A DNA stretch of 64,000 bases, taken from assembly GCA_920105625.2 (NCBI GenBank), contig OV050033.1, forward strand, positions 56,925,280 to 56,989,279. The letters run 5' to 3'. The notes under the pieces were generated by a model. The model ran no database searches and was not told where the DNA came from. It saw only the letters and a program-made list of their open reading frames with translations. Shown here one piece after another: positions 23,641-36,727 of this stretch (position 1 is its first letter; the number at the start of each line of letters is the position of its first letter). Source of the stretch: Clusia tigrina. Taxonomy: Eukaryota > Arthropoda > Insecta > Diptera > Clusiidae. Both the position numbers and the translations under genes were made by a program.

Positions 23641-25754
23641 ATAAATATGTAACAATGCAAATAATAAACATGTAACATACAAAATGACTTCCAAATAGTA
23701 AGACCTAAACTTTTCTGCAGATACTAAGAATGTACCATTCCTTTGGTGACGAACAGAGATTAATACAAATATATTCGATTAACATCTTCTAAGATAGATG
23801 TAGGTATGATATTATACCTCCTCTAAGAAAAATATTAAATTAACATCCTAAAAAGTATATAGATATATGCTATTGGTCATAATAATAAATATAATGGTAA
23901 ACAGTGCTATCATAAAGACCTAATATGTTGTTGAAGTGACTAAATGGTTAAGTCCACTCCGATATGTTGATCACTTATTGATATCTATAATAATCTAAAA
24001 CCTGGCACGCCTCTTTCAGACAATACAATCATGTTCCCACAGTATGCTCTGTGTATGGTGGTAGGAAGACTCACTCTGTGCATATCATCAATTTAAGCAT
24101 CTTAACAGAGCATTAGCAGAGTGTTAACAGTGCTCTGTTAACCACATGTTTGAAGTCATTTTTAGTACACATTTTGTTGCAGTAAAACACAACAAACCCG
24201 CAATGGAAAAACTTGCGACACTCATGCCGCTTGCTGCACACTGCAAACAAAAAAACAAAAAAAAAAACTGTTGCATGTTGCCATTACATAAGAAGACTGA
24301 CTGGGTGCGTTTTTATGCAAAGAAAGCCCTTAGTAGGGACATGAAGAAATCTTCTTGGCATTATTTGCCATAACATAATTTTATGCTGGACCTGTTCAAA
24401 TGGGCAAAAACTTGATATGCCTGTCGCATACGCGCGCACTCTTAACTACTTGAAGCACCATTAAAGTTCATACCTGCAGCTACCGCACAATCCAACGACG
24501 ATAGTACTCCAGAACTCTGGTGGAAGTAGTCACCTAAAGGTGAACTAAAAGAAAAAATCCACATCTTAGCACTTGCGTAATAGTTGCGGTCGTTGTTCAT
24601 GCAAACTTCTGCGCAAAAAAAAGTATCACAGCAACCGAAAGACATCCAGCCAGCAGGAGGACTAAAGCAGCAACAATTGTGCTTCAACAGGACCAACTGG
24701 CAGCAGCTGAAGTACGCAAGTACTACCAATGACGGGCAAGTATTGTGTTACTCAGCATGGCTCATAATGAATGCACGCCCAGGATAGCCAACTGGGAGAG
24801 AATATGGTGAAACTGTGTCATCGGCAGAGCAGAGACTGATGCAAGTATATTTGCTGTGCGAGCAGGAAGTTCTGCAATAATATTATGCTGAACCGGCTTT
24901 AAAGGCAAATTTGCACAAAAGTGCGAGTAAATAAAATGATATTCCAAAATAATCTGCTTTAAATCTGAACTTTATTTGCACACACACAAAATAGTTCAAT
25001 ACACAAACTTTTAATCACAATTTGGCAATTAAACGCTCATAAATTTCGAACGCAAATCCTTGCTATTAGCAGAAATATGTATGGTGAAATTTCTAGCCGT
25101 AATTATAAATCAAATGATAAACCGATATGATATTCGTTCCATACCACCAGAAAGCAATGGACCAAAAAATTTCAATTAAATTTTCAAATTTTATGATGTG
25201 GTGCCAAAGCGAAAGCACGAGCGGAGAGGCTACGCTGGAATTAATGAAAGTAAAATACGAAAATTATGCATGCGGTATTTTAATTTGTGAGTTGAGGACA
25301 GTTTGAAAAGTTTGCAATATTAAATACAAATGCATGAAATATGAGCGATAATTTGGAGACATCCAATGCACCGAGATGGGGTTTTAATAATAATAATGGA
25401 GAAACGTGGCATAAGTCGAGCGCAACTGTGGACTAATCTCAGTTTGAAAACTAGGTAACGTCGAGAAATAGAGCTCCAATTTTGTACATTAGCACATCTT
25501 CAGTATCTCCAGTAAAGTAACAGATTTATAATGATCAACCAGAGAGTGTTTATATAAATTATATTGACTATTTAGAAATCAATATTAGACGCCTTATTTA
25601 CGTCGTACCTCAACAGTTGCTCAAAATTGTGGTCGCAGATTGGACTTTTGGTAACTATATTAATATCATCAGTAACTGCTGCAGTAGCCGTTTGAGCGAA
25701 ATTATCTGAAAATGGCCTAAATAGTTCCTTTGACAAAAATTAAATTTTGTTAAA
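23641..25754. other. Unannotated DNA
   Basis: About 2.1 kb of unique-looking AT-rich sequence. Overlapping frames at 24442-24729 (-) and 24584-24787 (+) occupy a slightly GC-richer patch; neither resembles a known protein. Confidence 0.45.
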
Positions 25755-25822
25755 AAGGGTAGATTTGGCTGACCGTAAGTCACACAGAGATCTATTGATC
25801 CCTAGCGGTACCAGCTGGAGCC

Positions 25823-25862
25823 GCTAAGTAGAGTTGGAGCCGCTAAGTAGAGTTGTAGGCAT
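25823..25862. repeat. 19-bp direct duplication in the LINE C 3' UTR
   Basis: GGAGCCGCTAAGTAGAGTT occurs twice in immediate succession. It is a small recent slippage product in the untranslated 3' end of the LINE. Confidence 0.85.
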
Positions 25863-26888
25863 CTTGTAGGATGTCCACGTTTTTAGCGAATCTCAGGAGT
25901 GGTTGAAGTTCCATTCCGAAAACTTCTCCCAGAGTCCCCTAAGCAATTTAAGCGTGTTCTTGATAACACAGGACATATGCATATAAAATTTTCCAAAGTC
26001 TCCTTCGTACCCGGCTCCCTGCATTTACTGAATATGTCATCATTTGTGATTCCCTCCTTTTATGCGTGTGCCGCTAGTAAACTGGGGCCTGTCAGTATAT
26101 ACTCGTGATAGTTCTGTAGTCTTTCAGTGACAGTACCAGTACAAATCGAGTATACTTTCCTACGATTGATTTGCACATGACTTTCGCAGTTTGGCAGGTG
26201 GTTAAGCTATTTCACCTCGTCCTTACCTGTCTCTTTATATCTTCATCAATTTCATTTTGTACATGTTTTAGAGGTTTCTGCACATCGTTTTCTTGTTCAA
26301 ATTCTAGCTGAATAGCGTTTCTGGCAATCTCATCTACTATTTAGTTTCCTTCAATGCCCTTGTGGCCCGGTACCCAATAGATATGTAGGCGTCTAGTTGC
26401 GGATAGCCTCTCCATGGCTTCCAAACTCTTTAGAACATTTTTGGTCGTAATACGGTATAAGGCAATTGCTGATACCACTGCCTGATTATCTACGAGGATG
26501 TTTACATTGGAGTTGCTTTCTGTTTTAGTGTAGGCCAGCTCTGGGGCTTTCTACACAAAAAAAAACATTCGCTTGGAAAATACTGCAGTGATCAAGAAGC
26601 AGCTTGACTGACTGCCAGCTCTACGCTGTAGATTTCAGGTCCTACTTCTTCCGTATTTTTTGAGCCGTCTGTGTAGATGTTAGAGGTCCCTTGGCTAGGT
26701 TTCATGCTTCTACGCCACCCTCCCTCTTCGGTTATAGTCCGGAACCTTCTCTCCCAATTAAAACGCGACGCCATGTAGTCCGTTTTAGCTACACTTCTTC
26801 TACCTATGCTTGCTATGCCTGGTGGCGTCACGTTGAGTATCATTTCCAGAGCTCCAGTCATGAACAGTGCAACTCTTAAGCAACTCAA
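25860..26888 (-). pseudogene. Broken RT/RNase H polyprotein remnant
   Basis: The RNase H domain starts with SNIYTDGSK (first catalytic Asp kept, 26658-26678). A frameshift follows ELAVSQAAS near 26595. In the shifted frame LDHCSIFQANV appears where family members usually have FQAEV, so the catalytic Glu is replaced by Asn. NILVDNQAVVSAI (26480-26494 region) keeps the third acidic residue, and IYWVPGHKGIEGN is followed by a stop codon in place of the usual Glu, then VDEIARNA with its Asp. A further stop follows at VRTR. At least two frameshifts lie in the C-terminal Cys/His part. The product cannot be made as one chain and has lost an RNase H active-site residue. Confidence 0.87.
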
Positions 26889-26890
26889 AA

Positions 26891-27714
26891 TACAAATACA
26901 CCTTCACTATGTAATACTGAAATTACATCAAAGCTTCAGTGTGACTCTTATGTGTCACTTATGCGACTAAAGAATGACTCTTGCTGTATTTTAATGTAAA
27001 TTCTACCAATCGGAGGCTATTTGTGTCTACTGAATTTGTTGAACTATCTTGCAAAGTTTCTAAGCCACTTACAACTTCTCTTAACTCTTTCATGGCTGGT
27101 CATTATTGAACCCATGAGTCTGTACCATTTTGTAAACCGAGGCTATTCAGTTCCCATAATCTCAGTTTTTGTTTAACTTAAAACACATTTGAAAATTTAA
27201 ACTTTTCAGCTTCCAAAATAAATTGGCACTCAGTTGAAATTCGTGGAATTTTGCACATCAAGATCTATTAATATAAATATAGGCACTACACCAACTTAAC
27301 CCACACACGCACACACACGCGCTCGGCGGCCCGGACATCGCCACCGACACACATAGTCGCAAGTGGACTTGGTGTACAATTTGTGCAGAAATTGTCATAA
27401 AATTGTCTAAGCATGGAGCACATGACGAGCGTCGAGCAGCAAATATGAAACACTTGTGGCGAACCTACTAAATTTTAAAGTATTTAAAACACATTTTCTC
27501 TTTTTTTTCTTAATTATGTTTCAAATTTGTCGACATTTTGCGGACACACATTTACATTTAAGTGCTGCAAATGCGTTATGTGAATTTTGTAAGAAATTTT
27601 AATAGCGCAGCCATCAGAGGCACACACAAACTCGCCATCAATCTGGGGAATATTTGTAGACAAGTTGTAGACAAAGTTGATAAGTTGGAGTAGCAAGTGT
27701 GCAGCACGTGTGGT
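26891..27714. other. Unannotated DNA with a CA/CG-rich patch
   Basis: Mostly unique. A short CACACACGCACACACACGCG run near 27301-27320 leads into a GC-rich patch (CTCGGCGGCCCGGACATCGC) to about 27350. No gene is seen. A TGTGTGTGTG run lies near 27719. Confidence 0.45.
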
Positions 27715-28720
27715 TGGGTGTGTGTGTGCGCTTCAAATTTAGATTGCTATGGAACATTTTTTTTCAGGGCATGTGTATATGCTTTTTTAAAAATTATTTT
27801 CCGGGTCTTTTTGTGTAGGAGAGATCGATCATTACTAGATCCACGGCAGTTACAATCGCGTTGTGGCTTAGCGTAACTGTTAGGTTAGGGAGGTGGTTTT
27901 AGTGAGTAAAAATCTGACACTCTTGGGTGGTACGTACACCCTCGTGTCTTTTTGAAGATTTCCCCTCCCTTCGGAAAAATATACAATTCACTGGAGAGTA
28001 CGCATGAGTATCGTGCGTATATCCGAACTATATGCATGAATTGTTAGAGGAAAAAATCAAATTCATGATAAGTAGTTTTTTAAAATTATGCTCCGGATCT
28101 ATATGAGAAGATCCTTCATTCATGCAGTAGTTAATGCCGCGTTCTAATAAAGTCTCTGGATAGTTTAGGTGGATGTGTGTCAAGTGTCCGCACTCGAATT
28201 ACGATTTGCTACAAAAAACAATCATTCCGTTTAGAATCTTTTTAAAAATTATCCTTGGGCCCTCTTATATCTGGGAAATTTATCGTGCCTAGATTCATTG
28301 TCGCTTCAATTTGTTTGATAGTCCAATATGGATCCTTAGTGTGAGCCTTCGAATTATATTTATGAATTATTGCTACAGGAAATAATCAGGCGTATTATAT
28401 ATTGCTCAAAATATGTCCTTATAAGTATTTAAGATTTGGATAATACCTGGGACCAATATGGGATATCATTCCTAGATCCCCGGGAGTTATAATTCATACA
28501 CCAATGCGCGAGTATCTCCAAATTAATCTACTGTAAATACTCATTTTAACTCGATTTGGTTCAAAATTATATCTCTGGATCTATGTATATGGATGATAAT
28601 TACTAGATCCATAGAACATATTTTAAACTAAACTCTTTATATAGTCCTATTTTTAATACTTCTCAATGACTGGAGTAGTTTAGTTAATCGAGAATATTGA
28701 GTTTGAAAATATTTAGCAGG
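27715..28720. repeat. Ancient degenerate satellite, ~160-bp unit
   Basis: The landmark AAAATTATNYYYNGGATCTAT recurs near 27789, 28082, 28243, 28406 and 28563, at spacings of about 160 bp (one gap is close to double). Each landmark is followed by an ATCATTCCTAGATCC-like block (27828, 28108, 28285, 28467, 28590) and preceded by a TTCGAATTANNNTTNNGAATTATTGCTA-like block. Identity between units is low but order and spacing are consistent. No frame is open across units. Confidence 0.6.
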
Positions 28721-30482
28721 AAGCTAATTTAAAATCTTGAACAATGACTGAGCCTATCATGATCTATTCTAATTTAATTCTGTTTCTGGGCGATGTGATT
28801 TTTCTCCATAATTCCTGAATTTTTAGTTATCATTGGCAGTGTCAGCTCCGCAATTCGCATTTCAAGATGTCGTACTATACGGGTGTGTCCATTTAGAAAG
28901 GCTATTAATATATTTATACGAGTATATTATATTCTCCAAAATCAGGTTAGAGGTTTTTAACACTGACAACGTAAGTAGAGTAAAGTTTGGTTCGTTAGGG
29001 ATACGTGGCAGGTATTTTATGCAGACTACCGACAGGCCTTCAAGGTTCTCTTTGCAATAATTATCTCACTGTTACCAACAGTCTGCCGGACAACCGAACA
29101 ATTGACCCTTCCCGTGCTTCGTCTGCCGATATATGTATGTTCAGCGAGAGACTATTTGAGACTATTTGTACTCATACACCACAAAATCTTCGCTGCAGAC
29201 AAAAGTGAAATTTGTTGCCAACACATTTTTATGAGCAATTTACTAAACCCTGTCCACACATTTTAACGCTATCTAAACATGTAAAGACCCACTCTCACCC
29301 AGCTGAATCGAATTGGACGTGTAAGTGCAGCATTTTTATGGATGATGTTAATTACGAATTAGACAGTTCGCCCAAAAATAACTGAAATAATCGCAATCAA
29401 TTTGAAGTGCAGCACAAGAACCGAGCATCTGAGTCATTCAAAATACTCGCAGCATTGGCGCGATGCGCATTCAGATAATGCGGTTGCTGCATTTGCAGAC
29501 AAATTATTTTAAATTAGCAGCAACGATGGCAGCAACGTTTTTGAAAGTTTAGGAATTAAAGAAGTATTAAAATATTCAGAGGCTGTATGAAAAGTTTATG
29601 GAACTGGTGGAGTAAGTCGAGAAATACGGTAAAATCCAAAACCATTTCACGACTGTTGCTGAAGTGTGCTTTCAGATTAAACTCTTCTGACTCAAGGAAA
29701 GTGAAACAAATCTCACAGGCCACCCAGATGCATAAGAAAAGAAAGGTGGAAGTGCTACGGTGGCTCAGCTTTTATTTTCGCTAGCAATTATTCAAATTAG
29801 CGATACTAGATTCTTCAGGGGAAACTGTAATCTGAGACTTATTAACGTTGTAATATTGTAATGATGGATCGTAATATTGCAATAATGTATTGGAATATTG
29901 TGAAACATGGAAAAACTTGCAGTAATGATATTCGAGAAATTTGCAATTTTTTGCACTAAATAAACTAATCCTTTGCTTGGATGTTGGGCAAAAAGTACCA
30001 AGTAAATAAAATTTATTAAAGCAAAAAATTCTTTACCACCCGAATATGTTGCCTAACTCTCTTCTCCTCTCCCTTCCTTTTCTTTACTTCTTACATTCTC
30101 TTTTTTTGAATATAGAAGTATGAAAGTAGGTGTGTATATGATCCGAGATCTGCTAAAAAAATCTAAGACACTCCAGGTAATTATTGAAATATCATCCCCA
30201 AATAAAATGACAGCTCAATATTTTGGTCTGGGGCTATGGTCTTTACAAGAAAGTACAAACATATACGGACATAGCTAAATCGATTCAGGGATTGACACTG
30301 ATCGACTTTATATACATATGTTCATACCTCCCACTCATTCTTTTGGAAGTTAAAAAGGAGTTTCTTATATACAATATACGCTCAAAATTGTTTGTAGAGT
30401 ATTTAACAAGAATCATCTGGAGAATCTATAAGACATATAGTTCAATGGTTCTCATCTCCTCAAAATTGCTACCAGCCGACTT
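28721..30482. other. Unannotated DNA
   Basis: No gene, RNA or repeat family recognised. Minor local repetition of GTAATATTG-type motifs occurs at 29850-29900. Confidence 0.45.
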
Positions 30483-31345
30483 TTAATTTGTTCCAATCGA
30501 CTTACAAAGTGTCCCAATCAGCTTACAATTGGTTCCAGTCAACTTACAACCAGCTCAGATCGGCAAAGAATTGGTTCCCATCTGCTTACAATTGCTTCTA
30601 ATCAACTTACAATGGATAACAATTGACTTACAATTTGTTTTGATTGAATTACAATTGATTACAATCCAATTACAATTACAATTGCTTCCAATCGACTTAC
30701 AAATGGTTAGAATAGACTAAAATTCGATTTAAATCGACTTACAGTTAGCTACAATCGACTTACAATTGGTTACAATCGACTTATATTGGTTACAATTCAT
30801 TTGCAATTTGTTTCGATCGACTTACGATTGATTACAATCCAATTACAATTACAACTGCTTTTAATCGACTTACAACTGGTTACAATAGACATACAATCGA
30901 TTTAAATCGACTTACAATTAGCTACAATGGATTTACAATTGGTTACAATCGACTTATAATGGGTTACAATTGACTTACAATTTGTTTCGATCGACTTACA
31001 ATTTATTACAATCTAATTACATTTACAATTGCTTCCGATCGACTTACAAGTAGTTAGAATAGAATTAGAATTGGTTACAAACGGCCTACAAATAGTTTCA
31101 ATCGACTTACAATGAATTCCGATCCAGTTACAATCGATTTCAATCGACTTACAATAAGTTAAAATTGCTTTGCAATTGGTTACAATCGATGTACAAATAG
31201 TTTCAACCAACTTACAATGAATTCCAATCCAATTACACTCAGTTCCAATCGACTTACAATTAGTTGCAATAGACTTACAACGGATTCCAATACATTAACA
31301 AAGAGTTCCAATCCATTTAGAGTTGGTTCCAATAAACTAAACAAT
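30483..31345. repeat. 21-bp minisatellite, ~860 bp
   Basis: About forty units follow CAATCGACTTACAATTGGTTA, a 21-bp period, with ordinary drift. Because 21 is a multiple of three, frames stay open locally on both strands: 30529-30720 (+) shows a 7-residue period with LQ and ID pairs, and 31013-31210 (-) repeats CKSI. These are artefacts of the period. The end near 31340 is sharp. Confidence 0.93.
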
Positions 31346-34300
31346 ATTAGTTCCACATATGTTAAGCCTTCATGGGGAAATCCGTGTTGCAGGTCAACTC
31401 ATAAGAGCAGAACCCCCCAAATAAATGAGCTTTAGTCGAACTCTTGTGAATTTGTATACGTAAGCATATATTTTAATTACTAGCAAACTAGTCAAATATT
31501 TATATAGAACGAAAAATATGCGCTCCAATTAGGAGGAACACAGCATATCAGTCCACCACAGGTAATTAAGCTGACACAGGGGGAGACATGGGATACAGTA
31601 ACAACAACAAAGCACGCAAATGCAAGAGCCCTCTACATACCTGGACTATCTCACATACTCGTACGAGTATCATTTCCTCTGCCTCCCACTTGCAGCGGCA
31701 GTTCCCAAAAAATCAACACTCATTAAATAAGTTAATTATGCAGCGGAAATGGTACGAATGCAGGCAGCCACGCCAAGTAAGCACTGGCAGACAAATTCCA
31801 CCGAAAAGGTAGCAAAAAAGCAGCAGCTGCAGCAAAAAGCCACTTCCGATTGCGAATAATTGCTCCGATGCAAATGATTCCAAACACAGTTCTGTCTTGT
31901 TGGAAACTTTCCAGTGAAATTAGACGAGAATGCGCCTGCGAAGGCAGGCAGGCATGCAGCGGAATAGATAAGGAAGAATTTAGAAAAACTGGCAGCTCCA
32001 TTATAAGGTGAGATTTACGCCGTGTATAACAGATGGAAAAGTTCTAATTTTTTACCACACAGTGTCGGGGAATATTGGAGCAGAATAAAAAGTGCCAAGT
32101 GTGGCAAAGTGAAAATGGTAGAATAAAAGGAAAAGTAGTGAACTGAGTGGGTTTAAGTGGGTCATAACTGTTCGGCACTGTGGTGTTACCATCATTGAAG
32201 AAGGAGAAGAGTCGAAGAGGAGAAAAAGGGGGGGGGTTAGGAGTAGAATTCAATGTGTATGTAAGTGCAGGCTGTGTGATTATTAGTCAAGTCGACTATC
32301 TACCTAGAAATGCTACTTCTTTGGCACTTAGTTCTTGATGGTATCCTAAAGCAATTGAATTCATGGGTTGGGGAGTGGTGGTGATACTCGTATAAGATAA
32401 GATTTCACGTAATTAGTCGCAGTTTGTTTAGATAAGTAGCTTCTTGACTGCAATGCCACAGAAAAGAGGCAAAAGGAGAACAGAGGAAATAATAATAATG
32501 CGGTGGGTATGTGTACAGATATGGACGAATTGAAGTAGAACTATAACAGACTAAACATTAGAAATTGAGGACTAGAAGATTAAAAAATTAAGATTAAAAG
32601 AGAACTATTTATATAGATTTTTTTAACTATTGTGTAAGATGCGTTCAACTGTCAACTAATTTAGGGGAAATAATAGTAGTATAATTATAAATAAATATAT
32701 TACCTTTTGTAACTAAAGGAATATATATATCTATCTATTTCTATCACTTTTAGTAAGCTGTGATATATATGCGAATGTATTAGGTAAAGAGGCGGTTTCT
32801 TCCAAGGACCCTTTTGAAGTTCTGTTATGGAGGAAATGTCATTTTACCCACTGCAGAATAGCAATCCAACTTTGATATATGGATTGTGCCACCCGCCATA
32901 GAACACTTCCATGAGTATGAAGAATTTTTGATCTCACAAATAATGAACACAATTTATAATTCAAACTTGAAATTGTGATTATTCAGAGCCCAGTTCAATA
33001 TGTTTTGATACGCTCAGCAGTATTTGTAAATGTCAAAGAGTGGCAACTAGATTTCTCAACTGTACAATTTTAACTCTCTTTGCCTGCCTTGTAAACAGTG
33101 TATAACTTTGAAGCTTTTTCTAGTTTCCGAACACTTTTCCTGTCTGTGGCAAATGGCGTGATTCACTTTTATTATTTCCTGCGTCGCCAAGAAAAACCTT
33201 CAAATTCCCATTTCCCGCGTTAATTTGCCTAATTTCAGCATTTATCAACGTAAACAGAGAAATGAAAGAATAAATCCGTCTGCAAGAGTGAAAGTGGTTG
33301 ATTACATACACGCGAACGGAAATGTGCACCCACTCACTATACACACACCCAGTTTTTGTGCTTCGCTTGTCCAGTGCTGCAATGGGCCACTGGCTGACTT
33401 AATTACGTCGTTAGATGTACGGAAAAATACGTACGAGAAAAATTGTTTATGAAAATGCAATTTCCAAAGCAAGCTAAAAGTAATTTGAAACTCAGCGCCG
33501 AAGTCAGGGGGAGTTAGGGTGCAACCCCGAGCAGTGAGGGAAGTTTGTGCCCGCTTACTTTTTTCGAGTTTTTTCTACAGATTTTTGTTTCCACTTTTCG
33601 TTTGTCTTATCAACCCAACTCTTAAGGCACTTGGCACTGCAGACACACCCACCACTAAAGCAAGAAAAATCATTAAAATTTCGAGTTGACATATTCACCA
33701 CCCCACCCTACACCCTTCACCCAGCAGTGTTTTCTTTATACCACTCCAAGTACAGTTACACTTTTTTACGGTAGCTGCCAAACACCCTTCGTGATGAATG
33801 TTGCTACTGTTACTCGTACAAATGACTCCTGCTGCAGTGACTGACTTGCAACACCTTCCTCGATGCCCGCACGGGTGTTGGTGGCAAAGGGCGCGCGCAA
33901 AGTGTGGCTGCTCACCGAGTGTGCTGCGCGTTGATTGTTATTTTCGTGCATACGAATACGAAGCATAGTAGCGCGACTTTTACACCCAGCCAAGCTAAGA
34001 TTTTAATCTTTGTCGCTAACATACGAGTTAGTTCATTTATTTTGCGGCTTCCGCTGGGCGCCATGTCACCAGTTAGGGTTAAATTGTGTCATTTGTTAGA
34101 TTGCTGTGACCTTTGACGGCATGCATGCAGGGTAACTTCAACACTACACTGCCAGAGATACAAATGATTGTAATTATTGCAGTTGTTCGTATGTAATTTA
34201 ATTAGTTATTGGGCAAATATACACTGTACTCCTGTTTGCTGAGCCACTTGTGTGCAATTAAACACCTACCCTACCCTGCATGTCCTCACAACTGTTCCAA

Positions 34301-34617
34301 TGCACCCTAGCAAAAATTTGCTGAAATTTTATGCTAAGTGCATTCTATACTATGCGCGTAGGCTGTGATGTTGCATAGAATCAGTAATTGCTAATTTACA
34401 AGTGAATTTATATGAAATACAAATGAATGGTCAGGAATGCAGCTCTCAATGAGGCGAATTTGGGGGTGGGCAATTTCATGGCTTGCTTCTCAAACAGTTT
34501 AATTAAATATATTTAAACTAGAACACAGAAATGGAGTGAAGTGAACCACTTTGTATAAGGACATTAAAACATAATAAAGGATTATTTTTAGAATCACGTT
34601 AGACAGACACATAAAAG
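31346..34617. other. Unannotated DNA, partly less AT-rich
   Basis: About 3.3 kb with no supported gene. The 16-bp palindrome ATACTCGTACGAGTAT lies at 31655-31670. From about 33100 to 34150 the sequence is less AT-rich and has several overlapping short frames on both strands (for example 33766-33993 minus, 33904-34116 plus), with no domain in any. Confidence 0.45.
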
Positions 34618-34676
34618 TGGGGTGGGCCTGAGTACCGCCAAAGAAAGAGGTGTCGCTTTGATGCCCACTGCATTCT
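34618..34676 (-). mobile_element. Possible LINE family A 3' end fragment
   Basis: GAGTACCGCCAAAGAAAGAGG followed by TTTGATGCCCACTGCATT is a weak reverse-complement match to the family A terminus (elsewhere GAACTGCCGAAGAAGGAGG and CATTGATGCCCATTG). Diverged and short. Confidence 0.45.
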
Positions 34677-35567
34677 ATGTATGCCAGGAAATATTAGGGA
34701 GGGCGGGGATGGTTGTTTGTAGATACAGGATTTACAGAGAAGTTACACATTTCCAAACTTATTTCTTATTCTTTCCTTCTTATGATTTTTTAATAATCAA
34801 AAGATGAGTTACCATATTGCAGAAATTCAATTGCTTGCTTTAAGAAATTGAATAGCTGCATATCAGCAATTGCAACACTTAATTTCATACGTTTACAAAT
34901 ATGTTTAATAAAATTAACTGCAACTATCAACAGAACAATATCCCTTCAAACTCGTACCGCACCGCTTTCACTTTTGTTGTATAATTTTTTCCATTTACAT
35001 TCATAGGCCACAAATTAGTGTCGAATTTCCAAGACCCACTTTAATGTCCTTATAAAGTAGGGGTGTCAAATTTTTCAAAGCGGACGATTATGCCGCTTGT
35101 GTGTTTACATACGAAGCCTCAATTACTCGTACACCAACAATAGTTAATTTTGTATGCACAACAAATTTTATTACAGAATTTTTCAATAAATTTCAATGAC
35201 GTGTGAGTAAAAATGGCAACAAAAAACCGGTTTTACACCCCCAAAAATGAGGGTAATATGAATGTGGAAATAAGAGCTGGGTTGGGTAGTTGGATTTTCA
35301 TTGCAAAGTGGAACATAAATTTGCCTAACAAAAAGTGCTTTAAAAGTTTGCATGGAAAAAGAGTTTCCTGAATTTAAAGTAATTTCTTTGATAATTCTTT
35401 CAAAAGGACTTTCATATAAATTGACTTCTAATAAACTGTAAGAGTCCATCGGTTTACATTTTCATATTTTTGCTTATGATATCCATGAGAGTGTGTGTAC
35501 CGCGCCCAGAGAAAATCAAGTGTGTCAGTGATAAGAAGCAGAAGTGGGTAGAGCGGTGAATCACCGT
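34677..35567. other. Unannotated DNA
   Basis: Unique AT-rich sequence. The 88-codon frame at 35183-35449 (-) has no recognisable features. Confidence 0.4.
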
Positions 35568-35905
<338 letters not shown>

Positions 35906-36727
35906 ATTTTATTCTAAAGAGTGATAGAGACTAATGAAGTATTCGAATGGTTCTATCCATTCACTTTTAGCAGATAGAATTCTCACAATAATTCATCCTG
36001 TGCTTTGCAAAGTAGTTACAAAACTGGGTTAAAACAAGACACAAACATAGTTGATATAGAACAGCACAACGCTGGCCCAAGTATATTTATAAATTAAGAC
36101 TGTGGAACCGCTGACACACATCTCCAACTGCAACTTCAACTGCTTAAATGAACATTTTTGTAAGGTATCTGCATATCCAACTCTGAATCCGAATCATAGC
36201 ATACATTTTAAGGTATTAAAAATTTCTAAACATACCGGAGGAGCACAATATACAGAGAGTAAGAAATAACGAATGTTAACAATACTTAATGGGTTTATGA
36301 GATCAAATCAGGGTTGGAGAATATCATTATTGCGAATTGTATTCTGCCAGAACTAAAATAGTCTAGAGTAAATTTTATCCAGAATAATGATGGGTGCATT
36401 GTCCAGAGTTATGATATCACTTCCAATAGTACTATAGTATTCCGATGCATTGTATCAAGATGGTATTGATACCAAGTCAATACGTTGTAAAAAAACTTTT
36501 AGGAAGTCAACCCTCTCTAAATTGCAAATTGTAGTTTGTCATTTTTCCAGACTTAGCTCAAGAGACTAAATATGTTCCCGCAATTTTTACACCGGTGATC
36601 TTTTTGGCAATTCCCAATGATAAGCATCTTAAATTTATATGGTAGTATGTCGGGCTCTATAAGGAAGTTGAAAATTTTTGTGGAGCTTTAGGAAAAGCAC
36701 TTGATGTAAAAGCACTTGATGTTCGCT
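35906..36727. other. Unannotated DNA
   Basis: Unique-looking sequence without a supported feature. GTAAAAGCACTTGATGT occurs twice around 36693-36723. Confidence 0.4.

Larger units (their letters stand above)
25755..26890 (-). mobile_element. LINE family C: RT end, RNase H, C-terminus, 3' UTR
   Basis: The best retrotransposon remnant in the window, read on the minus strand. In order: the end of the reverse transcriptase (LFMTGALEMILNVTPPGI, 26888-26780), an RNase H domain (26678 to about 26330), a linker with RTITS-type sequence, the C-terminal Cys/His segment (CREPGTKETLENFICICP, about 26050-25985), and LLRFAKNVDILQDAYN near 25860. Below 25860 is a probable 3' UTR with two copies of GGAGCCGCTAAGTAGAGTT. 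The RT catalytic part and ORF1 are missing: the copy is 5' truncated near 26890. Motif order is that of I/Jockey-like elements that carry RNase H. Confidence 0.88.

Noticed and set aside
30529..31210. Heptad-like peptide repeats suggesting a coiled coil
   Set aside because: Produced by the 21-bp array on both strands; no start context, splice sites or unique flanking coding sequence.
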